A DNA stretch of 49,557 nucleotides. Source: Arcobacter sp. GTDB lineage: Bacteria > Acidobacteriota > Terriglobia > Bryobacterales > Bryobacteraceae. Within the stretch, counting starts at the first letter, position 1. The number at the start of each line of letters is the position of its first letter. Under the pieces are notes generated by a model. It saw only the letters and a program-made list of their open reading frames with translations. It was not told where the DNA came from and searched no databases. Position numbers and translations under genes: made by a program. Positions 1-8,925 of the stretch are shown in pieces. The stretch lies in the NCBI GenBank assembly GCA_020723085.1, contig DYJN01000025.1, forward strand, positions 1 through 49,557. The letters run 5' to 3'.

Positions 1-787
1 GAGGGGGAGGCGGGGGCGGGGGCGTCGCGCCAGTGTCGCCCGGAATGCCTCCCCCCGCCGGGGGCGGTGGCGCCGGGACGTTGGCCGGACCGCTACCCCC
101 GCCTCCGGGGAGCCGGGGAGTCCGGATCAGGATCTGCCAGACGATGTCCGCCATGAACCGCATCACGCGGCCGCGGTCCAGCCCCCGCAACGCCGAGAGC
201 GGGCTGTTGCGGTAGACCACCAGCTCTTCGCCGGCGTTCAAAATCTTCGGGTCGCCGTCACGGGGCATCAGTCGATGCTCCACGGCCACTTGCCCCTCTT
301 CCACCACAATGTGCGTGGTCTCGTCCGACGGATCCACGCTCACGTCGAACACCGTGCCCCGCACGGAGATCACCGCAGTCGGCGTGTGGACGCGGTTGAA
401 ATTGGGCGCGCCTCCGAGCTTCTGGATCTGCACCCGGATCCGTCCAAGCCAGACGTCCACCAGATCGCGCCAGTTGCCGGTGTTGGCCCGGAAAGTCACG
501 CGTGAATTGGGGAACACCTCGAACGTGCTGCCATCGGCCACGCGGAAGACGGCGTATCCGTCCGGTCCTGTCACGATGATCTGCTGCGGCAGCACCAGAT
601 CGCCGGAGTTCACCGCCCACAGATAGGAGTCCCGCAGCAGCGAGACGTTGCCCTGCACAGTGACCGCAGTGGCTGCGGCAGAACTGGCTGAGCTGTTCCA
701 GAACTGTGCGGACACCGGCAGCGCGGGCAGCAGCAGACACAACAGCGCCGCCCACCGGGCGTACGGCAGGTGCACGGTCCTCTTCAT
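1..787 (-). CDS. FecR-domain secreted protein, C-terminus cut by window edge
   Basis: The frame is open from an ATG at 787 to the window edge, 262 codons so far. Residues 1-27 form a signal peptide (basic start MKRT, hydrophobic core, likely cut after VSA before QF). About residues 40-190 look like a FecR domain: an early 'VQGNVSLLRDS', a central 'GSTFEVFPNSRVTF', then 'TPTAVISVRGTVFDVSVD' and 'EEGQVAVEH', the usual order of this beta-rich fold. The visible end turns into a Gly/Pro-rich stretch with runs of four or more prolines, common in acidobacterial FecR proteins as a linker or wall-spanning tail. Sigma/anti-sigma FecR proteins usually sit next to a sigma factor; none is visible, so a secreted structural or sensor role is inferred. 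A GAGGT Shine-Dalgarno sits about 7 nt before the start. Confidence 0.85.
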   Translation of the reverse strand, partial: MKRTVHLPYARWAALLCLLLPALPVSAQFWNSSASSAAATAVTVQGNVSLLRDSYLWAVNSGDLVLPQQIIVTGPDGYAVFRVADGSTFEVFPNSRVTFRANTGNWRDLVDVWLGRIRVQIQKLGGAPNFNRVHTPTAVISVRGTVFDVSVDPSDETTHIVVEEGQVAVEHRLMPRDGDPKILNAGEELVVYRNSPLSALRGLDRGRVMRFMADIVWQILIRTPRLPGGGGSGPANVPAPPPPAGGGIPGDTGATPPPPPPP

Positions 788-927
788 CGGGACCTCGAAG
801 CTCTAATGTACCACCAAAATTGCTTAGCAAGAAAAGGTCCGATGACAGAATTCATTGAAATGTCAACGGGATGTCTGGAGAATTGCGGCCAGCCGGACGA
901 TGGTGTCGGGGTAGAATAGACGCAGGC

Positions 928-2793
928 GTGAGTCGAACGGCCACATTCAGTTTGCTGGCGGCGCTTGCCGCGGCCGTCCCGTCCGTCCACGCACAGACCC
1001 TGGCGTGGCGCCGGGTCGGCAACACTTCGCTGGTGGCGGGCCAGGCATCGGTGGCTGGCGGCCCTGTGGAGCGGGTCTGGTTCGCCCCCTCCGGCCGGCT
1101 TCTGGCCGGTCTGCCCGGAGGCCGCGTGTACAGGGAGGACGGCAGGGGAGGCTGGGCTCTGGCACCGGAAGCCAGCCCACCGCTCGCCGCCACGGAGATC
1201 GCAGGTGAGCCGGAAGCCGGTGTGCGCATCCTGGCGGTGGATCCCGTCCGGTATGCTGGCGGGCGCCATGTCTGGCGTTCGGATGACGGCGGGGCTACCT
1301 GGAAAAATCTGACCGCCTGGGAAGGCGGCTCGCTGTTGGGTGGAGCCGTGCGCGATCTGGCCGCCGATCCTGGCAATCCGGAGCGCATCGCCGCTGCCAC
1401 GGACTCGGGCGTCTGGCTCTCGCAGGATGGGGGCCGCTCGTGGGCGGGGCTGAACGAGGGATTGCCTTCCCTGCCCGTGCGCCGCATCCTGGCCGCGCCC
1501 GCGGGCAGCCGCGGTGTCCGTATCGCGGTGGAGCGCGGGGGGCGGCTGGAAGAGTTCGAATGGTATCCGGGGCAGCGCCTGGGGTGGTTCCCTGCCGTCG
1601 ACGGCGTGGTGGAGCGAGAAGCGGCGGTGCGGAGGCGGTGGGAGATGGAACTGGGCGTTCCCATCACGGCCGTGGCTCGGGAGGGTGGCGCGCTGTGGTT
1701 GGGCGGCGCGGATGGACGTCTGCTGGCGAGCTCCGATGAAGGCCGCACCTGGCGTTCCTTTCAGCCGCAGGGGGCGGGCCAGGTTCTGCGCATCTGGACC
1801 GACGGCGAAGACCGCAACGTCGCGCTCGCCGCTCTGGCCGGCGGGGCCGAGGGCGCGCCGCGCCTGCTGCGGACATTGAATGGAGGCGCGTGGTGGGATG
1901 ATCTCTCTGCCGGGCTGCCGCCCGGCAATGTGTATTCCGTCGCCGCCGATCGCGAGACCGGCGCCATCTATGCGGCCACGGAAGCAGGCCTGTACTGGAC
2001 GATCGGCGACCTGCGCAACCCGTCTCCCGCCACGCCGTGGCAGCCCGCCGGTGAGGGATTGCCGCGCGCCCCGGTGCGCGACGTGCGGCTGGATGATGGC
2101 GGCCTGACCCTGCTGGCGGCGGTGGAGGGGCACGGGGTGTTCGCGGCGCCCGCGCCGCACCGCCGGCGCGCCCCGCGTCTCGTGCACAGCGCGGATCTCT
2201 CCGCCCGGCCCGCCGCGCCCGGCGCTCTGATGACGCTGGTCGGAGCGCGCGCCGCTTCCGCCTCGGCCGGCGGCCGGCCCGCACCGGTGCTCGACTCGGG
2301 CGAGGAGCAGTCCCAGATCCAGCTTCCGTTTGAACTGACAGGCGCCTCGGTGGCCGTGCTGCTGGAAACGGGCGCGCAGCGCCTCTCCTTCGGACTGGCC
2401 CTGGCCCCGGCATCGCCAGCCATTCTGGTCGACCACGAAGGCACTCCGATGGTGCTCGACGCCGACACCGGCGCGCCGGTGGAGCTGATGAACCCGGCGC
2501 GCCCCGGCATGACGCTCCAGATCCTGATGAGCGGGTTGGGGCGCGTGGAGCCGTCCTGGCCCGCCGGGCTTCCGGCGCCGCAGGAGAACCCGCCTGCAGT
2601 GGCGGCGCCGGTCCGTGTCTGGCTGGGCGCGGTTCCGCTCGATGTGCGCCGCGCCACGCTCGCGCCCGGCTATGTGGGCTTTTATCTCGTGGAAGCCGAG
2701 CTGCCCGCCCTGCTCGACGAAGGCATTCACGAGTTGAGCGTGGAAGCGGGCGGCGTCCGCAGCAACTCCGTGCGGATCTACGCCGTTCCATGA
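928..2793 (+). CDS. Secreted BNR/beta-propeller protein with Solibacter-type C-terminal domain
   Basis: A 621-residue protein from a GTG at 928. This start is chosen over an in-frame ATG at 871 because it gives a clean signal peptide ending in VHA-Q and lies 10 nt after a TAGAAT box (912-917). The middle carries BNR/sialidase-like Asp-box repeats: 'SDDGGATWKN', 'SQDGGRSWAG' and 'SSDEGRTWRS', about one per propeller blade. The last ~210 residues match the TIGR03437-type domain of Solibacter relatives: 'APGALMTLVG' near its start, 'NPARPGMTLQILMSGLGRVEP', 'APGYVGFYLVEAELP' and the closing 'GVRSNSVRIYAV'. A cell-surface or secreted binding protein is likely; no catalytic site is evident. The next gene starts 13 nt downstream. 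Confidence 0.85.
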   Translation: MSRTATFSLLAALAAAVPSVHAQTLAWRRVGNTSLVAGQASVAGGPVERVWFAPSGRLLAGLPGGRVYREDGRGGWALAPEASPPLAATEIAGEPEAGVRILAVDPVRYAGGRHVWRSDDGGATWKNLTAWEGGSLLGGAVRDLAADPGNPERIAAATDSGVWLSQDGGRSWAGLNEGLPSLPVRRILAAPAGSRGVRIAVERGGRLEEFEWYPGQRLGWFPAVDGVVEREAAVRRRWEMELGVPITAVAREGGALWLGGADGRLLASSDEGRTWRSFQPQGAGQVLRIWTDGEDRNVALAALAGGAEGAPRLLRTLNGGAWWDDLSAGLPPGNVYSVAADRETGAIYAATEAGLYWTIGDLRNPSPATPWQPAGEGLPRAPVRDVRLDDGGLTLLAAVEGHGVFAAPAPHRRRAPRLVHSADLSARPAAPGALMTLVGARAASASAGGRPAPVLDSGEEQSQIQLPFELTGASVAVLLETGAQRLSFGLALAPASPAILVDHEGTPMVLDADTGAPVELMNPARPGMTLQILMSGLGRVEPSWPAGLPAPQENPPAVAAPVRVWLGAVPLDVRRATLAPGYVGFYLVEAELPALLDEGIHELSVEAGGVRSNSVRIYAVP

Positions 2794-2806
2794 CTTGGGA
2801 GGTCTC

Positions 2807-3340
2807 ATGAGAGTCTTGCGCTTCGCGCTGCCTCTGCTGGCGGCCGTGTTCGTGTCCGCCCAGGACAAGGGCGAGAAACTGGCGCCGTACTATCCGACGC
2901 CGGAAACCGTGGTCGAACGCATGCTGAAGCTCGGCGGACTGAAAGCCGGCGAGAAGGTGTACGACCTTGGCTCGGGCGATGGCCGCATCGTGATCATGGC
3001 GGCGGACCGTTTCAAGGCGAACGCCGTCGGTGTGGAGTTCGACGCGGACCTCGTCAAGCAGTCCATGGACCGCATCCGCGCCCTCGGGCTGGAGAAGCGC
3101 TCCCGCATCATCCACGGCGATCTCCTGAAACAGAATTACTCCGACGCCGATCTGGTGACCATCTATCTGTTGCCCACGGCAGTGGAGAAGGCGAGGCCGC
3201 TGCTCGAAAAGCAGCTGAAGAAGGGCGCGCGCGTGGTGGCGCATGACTTCGGCATTCCCGGCTGGACTCCGGTGAAAGAAGAGCACATCGAGGACGACGG
3301 CGAGGGCCGCGCGCATACTTTGTACCTTTATGTGAGGTGA
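2807..3340 (+). CDS. Exported class I SAM methyltransferase-like protein (FAM173-like)
   Basis: A 177-residue protein starting at ATG 2807 with a GGGAGG Shine-Dalgarno 3 nt upstream; an in-frame TTG at 2795 is less likely. Residues 1-18 read as a signal peptide (RVLRFALPLLAAVFVSA-Q). The rest is a compact Rossmann methyltransferase: motif I 'YDLGSGDGRIV', an acidic residue closing strand 2 in 'AVGVEFD', and a late 'ARVVAHDFGIPGW'. The pattern resembles the FAM173/ATPSCKMT group, which methylates lysines of small membrane proteins. A signal peptide on a SAM-dependent enzyme is odd, because SAM is cytoplasmic; the leader may be a membrane anchor or the annotation may mislead. A paralogue lies at 41356-41937. 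The histidine kinase follows 7 nt downstream, so the two are probably co-transcribed. Confidence 0.8.
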   Translation: MRVLRFALPLLAAVFVSAQDKGEKLAPYYPTPETVVERMLKLGGLKAGEKVYDLGSGDGRIVIMAADRFKANAVGVEFDADLVKQSMDRIRALGLEKRSRIIHGDLLKQNYSDADLVTIYLLPTAVEKARPLLEKQLKKGARVVAHDFGIPGWTPVKEEHIEDDGEGRAHTLYLYVR

Positions 3341-3347
3341 GGCGGGC

Positions 3348-4514
3348 ATGTTTCACGCCGACCAGATGGTGCTGCCATACCTCTGGCGGCGCTATCTGAG
3401 CGTGCTCCGGGCGCTCGTCACCGGCGCCTGCCTCGGCATTCTGCTCGCGGAGGGCTGGCTGGAATCGGCCACGTGGATCTTCATTCTCTCCGTGGTGACC
3501 GTGTACAGCCTGGTCTCGATCTTCTGGCGCTGGGCTGAGCGCATCGACCGCGGAGGGCTGCTGAATACCGCCCTGGATGTAGCCGCCTTCCTGCTTTGCG
3601 TGGCGCTGGCGGGGGAGCAGCGCTTCTGGCTTCAGGCCATTGCCGCTTTCTACCTCTTTCTGGCGGCGTCCACGCTGCTGGAGTGGCGCGACGTGCTGCT
3701 GACGGCCGTGCTCACGCTGGCCTTCGTCAACAGCCTGGAGCCGGCGGGCATGGAGCGGTTGCAGCCGCTGCTGCTGATCCTCGGCATGTTCGGCTGCATC
3801 GTGGCGCTGCAGCGGCAGAGCCTGCTGGAGCGGCTTTCGGCGGCGTCGCGGCAGGCGGTGCACAGCCGGCTGGAAGCGCAGAAGGCGCGGGAGGATGAGC
3901 GCGAGCGCATTGCCGCCGATTTCCACGACGGGCCGCTGCAGAGTTTCATCTCGATCCAGATGCGGCTGGAGATCCTCCGCAAGATGCTCGAGCGCAATGT
4001 GGAGGCGGGCATGCAGGAGTTGCGCGAGCTGCAGCAGATCTGTGCGCGGCAGGTGACCGAGGTCCGCAGCTTCATCCGCGGCATGCGCCCGGTGGAAGTG
4101 GACGGCGCCGGACTGGCGGCCGCCCTGCGTTCCACGGCGGGCTTTTTCCAGAAGGACTCGGGCATCCCGACCACGTTCCGCGCCGCCCCCGAGGCGATGC
4201 ATGACGATCTGGAAGCCCGTCCCGAAATCATCCAGATCGTGCGCGAGGCGCTGAACAACATCCGCAAACACTCGGCCGCCTCGCGCGCCGCCGTCACGCT
4301 GGACCGCCAGAACGGGCAAATCGGGCTGCGGATCGAAGACGACGGCACGGGTTTCCCCTTTTCGGGGCGGTTCACTCTGGAAGAGCTCGAGCTGCTGCGC
4401 ATGGGTCCGCAGAGCATCATGCGGCGCGTCCGGGCGCTCGACGGCAGCCTCGCCGTCGAATCGCATCCGGCGCGGGGCGCGGGGCTGGAGATCCGCCTCC
4501 CTCTGGAGACATGA
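3348..4514 (+). CDS. Membrane sensor histidine kinase, HisKA_3 (NarX/DesK-type)
   Basis: A 388-residue protein. The first ~155 residues hold about five or six hydrophobic segments with no large external domain. A coiled linker (about 155-185) leads to the dimerisation/phosphoacceptor segment 'RERIAADFHDGPLQ', with the phosphorylated histidine at H193. The ATPase domain follows, with N-box 'REALNNIRKHS' and G-box 'EDDGTGF'. The last residues 'GAGLEIRLPLE' are typical of the HisKA_3/HATPase_c family, whose usual partners are LuxR/NarL-type response regulators. None is adjacent, so this is an orphan kinase here. It sits 7 nt after the methyltransferase-like gene, in the same operon. The input signal cannot be told from sequence; intramembrane sensing is plausible because the sensor part is only membrane helices. 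Confidence 0.9.
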   Translation: MFHADQMVLPYLWRRYLSVLRALVTGACLGILLAEGWLESATWIFILSVVTVYSLVSIFWRWAERIDRGGLLNTALDVAAFLLCVALAGEQRFWLQAIAAFYLFLAASTLLEWRDVLLTAVLTLAFVNSLEPAGMERLQPLLLILGMFGCIVALQRQSLLERLSAASRQAVHSRLEAQKAREDERERIAADFHDGPLQSFISIQMRLEILRKMLERNVEAGMQELRELQQICARQVTEVRSFIRGMRPVEVDGAGLAAALRSTAGFFQKDSGIPTTFRAAPEAMHDDLEARPEIIQIVREALNNIRKHSAASRAAVTLDRQNGQIGLRIEDDGTGFPFSGRFTLEELELLRMGPQSIMRRVRALDGSLAVESHPARGAGLEIRLPLET

Positions 4515-4535
4515 CGCAGCGGCGCCCGCGGCCTT

Positions 4536-4541
4536 TACAAT
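4536..4541 (+). promoter_or_regulatory. -10 box of gatB (leaderless type)
   Basis: TACAAT ends 7 nt before the gatB ATG, so transcription should begin at or next to the start codon. No good Shine-Dalgarno lies in between. The -35 region is GC-rich and unconvincing. Confidence 0.6.
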
Positions 4542-4548
4542 CGAAGGC

Positions 4549-6027
4549 ATGAGCACCGCCGCGCCCCCGCTGGCCACGCCAGAGCAACTGGAGCTGTACG
4601 AGCCCGTCATCGGGCTGGAAGTTCATGTGCAGCTCGGCGCCCGCACCAAGATCTTCTGCGGCTGCCTCAACGAATTCGGCGCCTCACCCAATACCAACGT
4701 CTGCCCCGTCTGCCTGGGCATGCCGGGAGCGCTGCCGGTGCTGAACCGCGCGGCTGTCGAGCTCGGCATACGCGCGGCGCTTGCGCTCCATTGCGAAGTC
4801 CGCCGGCACAGTGTCTTCGCCCGCAAGAACTACTTCTATCCGGACCTGCCCAAGGGCTACCAGATCTCCCAATACGATCAGCCGCTGGCGGAGAACGGCT
4901 GGGTGGAGATCCAGACTCCGGCAGGTCCGAAGCGCATCGGCGTGCACCGGCTCCATCTCGAAGACGACGCCGGCAAGAGCTCTCACGAGGGCTACCGCGA
5001 CAGCGACCGCTTCTCCTATGTCGATCTGAACCGCACCGGCTCTCCGCTGGCTGAGATCGTCAGCGAGCCCGGCCTGCGGAGCCCCGACGAAGCTTACCAG
5101 TATCTGACTGAGCTGAAGCTGGCCATGCAGTTCGCCGGCGTCTCCAGTTGCGACATGGAGAAAGGCAACCTGCGATGCGACGCCAACGTCAGTGTCCGCC
5201 GCCGCGGCGTTCCGGAGTTCGGCACCAAGGTCGAGATCAAGAACCTCAACTCGTTCCGCTTCCTGCGCCAGGCCCTGATTTTCGAGATCTCGCGGCAGGT
5301 GGCGCTGCTCGAGTCCGGCGGACGCGTCGCGCAGGAGACGCGCCTCTACGATCCGGATCTGGACGAGACGCTCTCCATGCGCAGCAAGGAAGAGGCGCAT
5401 GACTACCGCTACTTCCCCGAACCTGACCTGCTGCCCCTGGAGGTGGGCGGGGAGTGGCTGGAATCCATCCGCGCCTCCATGCCTGCCATGCCCGAGGAGT
5501 TGCGGCGGCGGTTCACCGGCGAGTATGGGCTGCGGGAGTACGACGCGCAGGTGCTGACTGCTTCGCGCGAGCTCGCCGATTACTTCGAAGCCGTGGTGAA
5601 AGCCTGCGGCGACGCCCGCGCCGCGGCGCACTGGGTGACCGGAGACCTGGCGGCGCTGCTGAACGGGCAGAGCCTGGATATCGCCCTCTGTCCCGTGCCG
5701 CCGGAGCGGCTCGGCGAGCTGATCACGCTGGTCCAGAAAGGCGAACTCACCGGAAAGCTGGCCAAAGAGATTCTGCCGAAGATGTTTGAATCGCGCGAAT
5801 CGGCTCGCGCCATCATGGAGCGCGAAGGGCTGCGTGCGATGTCGGACGCGGGCGAACTGGAGCGGATCATCGATCAGGTGATCGCCGCCAATCCGAAACA
5901 GCTGGAGCAGTACCGCGGGGGCAAGACCAGCGTGATGCAGTTCTTTGTCGGCCAGGTGATGAAGGCCACGCGCGGCCAAGCCAACCCGGCTGCCGTGAGC
6001 GAGCTGCTCAGGCGGAAGCTCTCCTGA
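4549..6027 (+). CDS. gatB: Aspartyl/glutamyl-tRNA amidotransferase subunit B
   Basis: A 492-residue protein of normal GatB length. GatB is the kinase/amidotransferase subunit of GatCAB: it activates misacylated Glu-tRNA(Gln) or Asp-tRNA(Asn), and ammonia delivered from GatA converts them to Gln/Asn-tRNA. Family signatures are clear: 'IGLEVHVQL' at residues 21-29, 'CPVCLGMPG', 'RKNYFYPDLPKGYQISQ', 'HLEDDAGK' and 'DLNRTGSPLAEIVSEP'. The C-terminal YqeY-like tail ends with 'VMKATRGQANPAAVSELL'. gatA and gatC are not in the window, so the complex is encoded at more than one locus. The gene has its own TACAAT -10 box right before the start. A hairpin followed by a T-rich stretch lies downstream. 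Confidence 0.97.
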   Translation: MSTAAPPLATPEQLELYEPVIGLEVHVQLGARTKIFCGCLNEFGASPNTNVCPVCLGMPGALPVLNRAAVELGIRAALALHCEVRRHSVFARKNYFYPDLPKGYQISQYDQPLAENGWVEIQTPAGPKRIGVHRLHLEDDAGKSSHEGYRDSDRFSYVDLNRTGSPLAEIVSEPGLRSPDEAYQYLTELKLAMQFAGVSSCDMEKGNLRCDANVSVRRRGVPEFGTKVEIKNLNSFRFLRQALIFEISRQVALLESGGRVAQETRLYDPDLDETLSMRSKEEAHDYRYFPEPDLLPLEVGGEWLESIRASMPAMPEELRRRFTGEYGLREYDAQVLTASRELADYFEAVVKACGDARAAAHWVTGDLAALLNGQSLDIALCPVPPERLGELITLVQKGELTGKLAKEILPKMFESRESARAIMEREGLRAMSDAGELERIIDQVIAANPKQLEQYRGGKTSVMQFFVGQVMKATRGQANPAAVSELLRRKLS

Positions 6028-6082
6028 TTCGCGGTCCGCGCCGCGCCTGAGCCGGGCCGCGGGTTCTCCGAGCCTCAGCCGG

Positions 6083-6102
6083 GCGGCCTGAGGCCGCTTC
6101 TT
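6083..6102 (+). terminator. Putative gatB terminator hairpin
   Basis: GCGGCC (6083-6088), a TGA loop, then GGCCGC (6092-6097) form a perfect 6-bp stem, followed by TTCTT. The T tract is short, so activity as an intrinsic terminator is only probable. Confidence 0.5.
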
Positions 6103-6119
6103 CCGGCCTTCCGGCGCGG

Positions 6120-6136
6120 TTCCCGCCGCGCGGGAA
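6120..6136. terminator. Inverted repeat between convergent gatB and sppA
   Basis: TTCCCG (6120-6125), a 5-nt loop and CGGGAA (6131-6136) form a perfect hairpin just beyond the sppA stop codon at 6142. No T tract follows on either strand. It may stabilise 3' ends or help stop both converging transcripts. Confidence 0.35.
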
Positions 6137-6141
6137 GCGCG

Positions 6142-7884
6142 CTACTGGATGCGGATCTGATACGGCAGCACACGCAGGAATCCGCCTGCCAGCCAGGGGG
6201 CGAGCCCCGCGGGCAGCCGGCGAGCCAGCAGCGCCGTCTCCGCGTCCCACGCGGATTCGTCCGAGGGCGCGGGGCGGAACCAGATGTCGAACCAGCTCCT
6301 GGGGGAAGGGAAGACGACGAGCCGCACCATCTCGTCATCGGCGATGCCCGCCTTCCTGCGCAGCAGCCGCAACGCGGCATCGAGACCGCCGGTGGCGTCG
6401 ATCAGGCCATGGTGGAGCGCGCGCTGCCCGGACCACACGCGTCCCTGAGCGAAGGGTTCGATCTCCTCCACCTTCTTCCGGCGCCCTTCGGAAACGCGCT
6501 TGAGAAAGCCCGCATAAATGAAGTCGATCGTCTCGCGCAGCCGCGCCCGGCCTTCGGGCGTCAGCTTCTGGAAGTCCGAATCGAGATCGGCGAACTGGCC
6601 GCGCTTCAGGATCTCCTTGTTGATGCCGATCTTGCCGTACAGCCCGTGCAGGTTCGCCTTCCCGTAAATGACGCCGATGGAGCCGGTGATCGTTCCCGGA
6701 TAGGCGACGATCGGATCGCCGGTCATGGCCATGTAATAGCCGCCCGACGCCGCCACATCGGACATGGAGAAGACCACGGGTTTCTTCTTCGAGAGCCTCT
6801 TGAGATGCTCGAGAATCTCGTCGGAAGCCACGGCGTCGCCTCCGGGGCTGTCCACGCGCACGATGACGCCGCGGATGGAAGGGTCCTTCTCGATCAGCTT
6901 CGCCTGCTGCTCGATGCCTTTGGGCGTGATGGCCTGTTGTTCCCCGAACAGCTCCGCCGGCGCGGAGCGGAGAATGCCGCCCTGTGCGACGAGCAATGCG
7001 ACCTGACGGACGCGCTTGCCTTTGGCGTCAGGCGGGATGCGGACGTAGTCGCGCGCGGCGAGCTCGGTCACTTTGCCCTTCTCCTTCCCCGCGGCGCTCT
7101 CCTCCAGCTTCTGCACAGCGTCTTTCTCGTAGACGAGTTCGTCGATTAGCCCGGCGGAGACGGCCTTGGGCGCCACATAAGGGCCGCCGTCGATGAGGGC
7201 GCGGATCTTCTCCGGTGAAGATTTCCGCGACGCGGCCAGCGTCTGGCACAGGCGCTCGTACTGATCGTCGAGGATCGCATTCAACGCCTCGCGCGTCTCC
7301 GGACTCATGCCCGTGCGCGTGAACATGTCGCCCGCGTCCTTGTACTTGCCAGCGTGCTCGACTTCCACTTCCACGCCCAGCTTGTCGAGCGTGCCCTTCA
7401 CATACATCGCCTCGACGCGCAGGCCGCGCAGATCCAGCACGTCTTCCGGCGCCATGGAGATGCGGTCCGCCGCGGAGGCCAGGTAATACTCGCGCGTTCC
7501 CGGACTCGCCAGCCACGCGTGGACGGGCTTGCCCGCCTTGCGGACTTCCTCGATGCCCGTCCGGATCTCTTCGAGCTTGCCCCACCCCGTGGCCATCCGC
7601 TGCGGGCGCAACAGGACGCCTTTGATGCGCGGATCGCGGGCGGCGCGCCGCAGCGCGCTCCACACTTCGCCCACCGTCAGCGGCGCTTTCGACTCCAGCG
7701 CGGGCAGGGGCAGCACCAGCGGCTGCAGCTCCGGCAGATCGCCTCCCAGGCGCAGCGACAGCCACGCCGCCTCCGGAGGCGCCGGAGCGCGGCGTGCGAA
7801 CTTCACCGCGGCGAAAAACAGCACCACTGCCGTCACTCCGGCGATGACGAATCCGGCAACGATGCCCAGCAGGAATTTCTTCAC
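6142..7884 (-). CDS. sppA: Signal peptide peptidase SppA, long (67K) type
   Basis: A 580-residue membrane protease that degrades signal peptides left in the membrane. The start is GTG at 7884, preceded by a strong GAGGAGGAG Shine-Dalgarno. One membrane segment (about residues 5-26) is followed by two tandem SppA domains. The catalytic lysine is K180 in 'HAGKYKDAG' and the nucleophile is S380 in 'VAASGGYYMA'; this pair, one in each domain, matches E. coli SppA (K209/S409). 'DSPGGDAVAS' (about 345-354) is the usual oxyanion-side motif. It lies 54 nt downstream of the sugar isomerase/epimerase-like gene on the same strand and probably shares its transcript. It converges on gatB. Confidence 0.95.
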   Translation of the reverse strand: MKKFLLGIVAGFVIAGVTAVVLFFAAVKFARRAPAPPEAAWLSLRLGGDLPELQPLVLPLPALESKAPLTVGEVWSALRRAARDPRIKGVLLRPQRMATGWGKLEEIRTGIEEVRKAGKPVHAWLASPGTREYYLASAADRISMAPEDVLDLRGLRVEAMYVKGTLDKLGVEVEVEHAGKYKDAGDMFTRTGMSPETREALNAILDDQYERLCQTLAASRKSSPEKIRALIDGGPYVAPKAVSAGLIDELVYEKDAVQKLEESAAGKEKGKVTELAARDYVRIPPDAKGKRVRQVALLVAQGGILRSAPAELFGEQQAITPKGIEQQAKLIEKDPSIRGVIVRVDSPGGDAVASDEILEHLKRLSKKKPVVFSMSDVAASGGYYMAMTGDPIVAYPGTITGSIGVIYGKANLHGLYGKIGINKEILKRGQFADLDSDFQKLTPEGRARLRETIDFIYAGFLKRVSEGRRKKVEEIEPFAQGRVWSGQRALHHGLIDATGGLDAALRLLRRKAGIADDEMVRLVVFPSPRSWFDIWFRPAPSDESAWDAETALLARRLPAGLAPWLAGGFLRVLPYQIRIQ

Positions 7885-7938
7885 GGACTCCTCCTCGTGG
7901 CCGCACCGCTCCTCTGGCGTGGCGCCGCACCGGCGTGC

Positions 7939-8829
7939 TTACGCGCCTTCCAGAATCAGATCCACGCGGCGGCTCACTTCCTTCAGGTACTCGGCGTCGC
8001 CCCCGCGCAGCTCGACGGTTGCGTCGCCCCGGTAGCCGATCTCCAGGAACGCCTGATGCACCGCCTTCCAGTCGATCTCGCCTTCGCGCAGGTCGACGAA
8101 CTCCGGCACGCGCTTCTTCTGCGGCGGATTGCCCGGGATGGAGTAGAACCGCCACGCGAAGTCCTTGAGGTGCACCTTGGCGATCCGCTTGCCCAGCGTG
8201 CGGATCCAGTCCTGCGGAAATCCGTACAGCACCATGTTGCCCACGTCGAGATAGGCTTTGACCCACGGACTATTGAACTGGTCCACGTATTGCGCGAACT
8301 CGAGCGGGCTGAGCAGGAACTTGTTCCAGACCTCTTCGGCGGCGATGATCACTTTGTTCTCGCGCGCCAGGGGAATCAGCTTGCGGATCTGCGCCGTCGA
8401 GCGGTCCCACGCCTGCCTGTAGCTGACTTCCGCGTTGACCACGGCCGGCACCAGCAGCACCGTTTCCGCGCCCCATGCCTTCGCATTCCGGATGCTGGTT
8501 TCCATGCAGTGGATGGACTTCTCGACCACCGCCGGATCGGGGCTCGACAGCGGGAACTTCCAGTGATCGCGGTTCATGACTGAGTGAACCGGCAGCCCGG
8601 TCTTGCGGCTGGCGGCGAGCACTTCTTCCACAGCGGCGGGTTCGTCCATGGTGGGGCACTCCACGGACTGGAAGCCGCATTCTTTGGCCAGCGCAAAGCG
8701 CTCCGCGATGGAGAGCTTCGACGGGAGCATGCTCCAGTAGACGCCTTTCCGGATGGGGAGGCGTTTGCCGCCCGTCTGCGCGGCGGCGAGCGAAGCGGCG
8801 GAAGTGGAAACGAATTCACGGCGGTTCAT
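7939..8829 (-). CDS. Sugar phosphate isomerase/epimerase-like TIM barrel, Tat-exported
   Basis: A 296-residue protein of the xylose isomerase-like (AP endonuclease family 2) TIM-barrel group. The N-terminus 'MNRREFVSTSAASLAAAQT' has the twin-arginine pattern and hydrophobic stretch of a Tat signal. Barrel metal ligands are recognisable: a Glu pair in 'IIAAEEVWNKF', 'AYLDVGNM' and 'KVHLKDF', the usual Glu/Asp/His set of IolE-like isomerases and epimerases. The substrate cannot be read from sequence; exported members in planctomycetes and acidobacteria are linked to carbohydrate breakdown. Upstream on the minus strand is TGTACAAT, an extended -10 box about 36 nt before the start. sppA follows 54 nt downstream. 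Confidence 0.85.
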   Translation of the reverse strand: MNRREFVSTSAASLAAAQTGGKRLPIRKGVYWSMLPSKLSIAERFALAKECGFQSVECPTMDEPAAVEEVLAASRKTGLPVHSVMNRDHWKFPLSSPDPAVVEKSIHCMETSIRNAKAWGAETVLLVPAVVNAEVSYRQAWDRSTAQIRKLIPLARENKVIIAAEEVWNKFLLSPLEFAQYVDQFNSPWVKAYLDVGNMVLYGFPQDWIRTLGKRIAKVHLKDFAWRFYSIPGNPPQKKRVPEFVDLREGEIDWKAVHQAFLEIGYRGDATVELRGGDAEYLKEVSRRVDLILEGA

Positions 8830-8911
8830 TGGATTGCCTTTCTTTCTCAGGATGCGAGCTTGCCCTGATTGTACACCCGCCCGGCGCGGGCGCTCCGCCG
8901 GCGCTGCGCCC

Positions 8912-8917
8912 TATGAT
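8912..8917 (+). promoter_or_regulatory. -10 box of the CPBP protease gene (leaderless type)
   Basis: TATGAT ends 8 nt before the ATG at 8926. The intervening TGAAGGGA is too close to the start to act well as a Shine-Dalgarno, so a leaderless transcript is likely. Confidence 0.5.
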
Positions 8918-8925
8918 TGAAGGGA

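Noticed and set aside
784-3349. Long minus-strand open frames of about 560-690 codons opposite the beta-propeller and methyltransferase genes.
   Set aside because: They are arginine/alanine/proline-rich antisense shadows of GC-rich genes with no motifs; the plus-strand frames carry clear domains.
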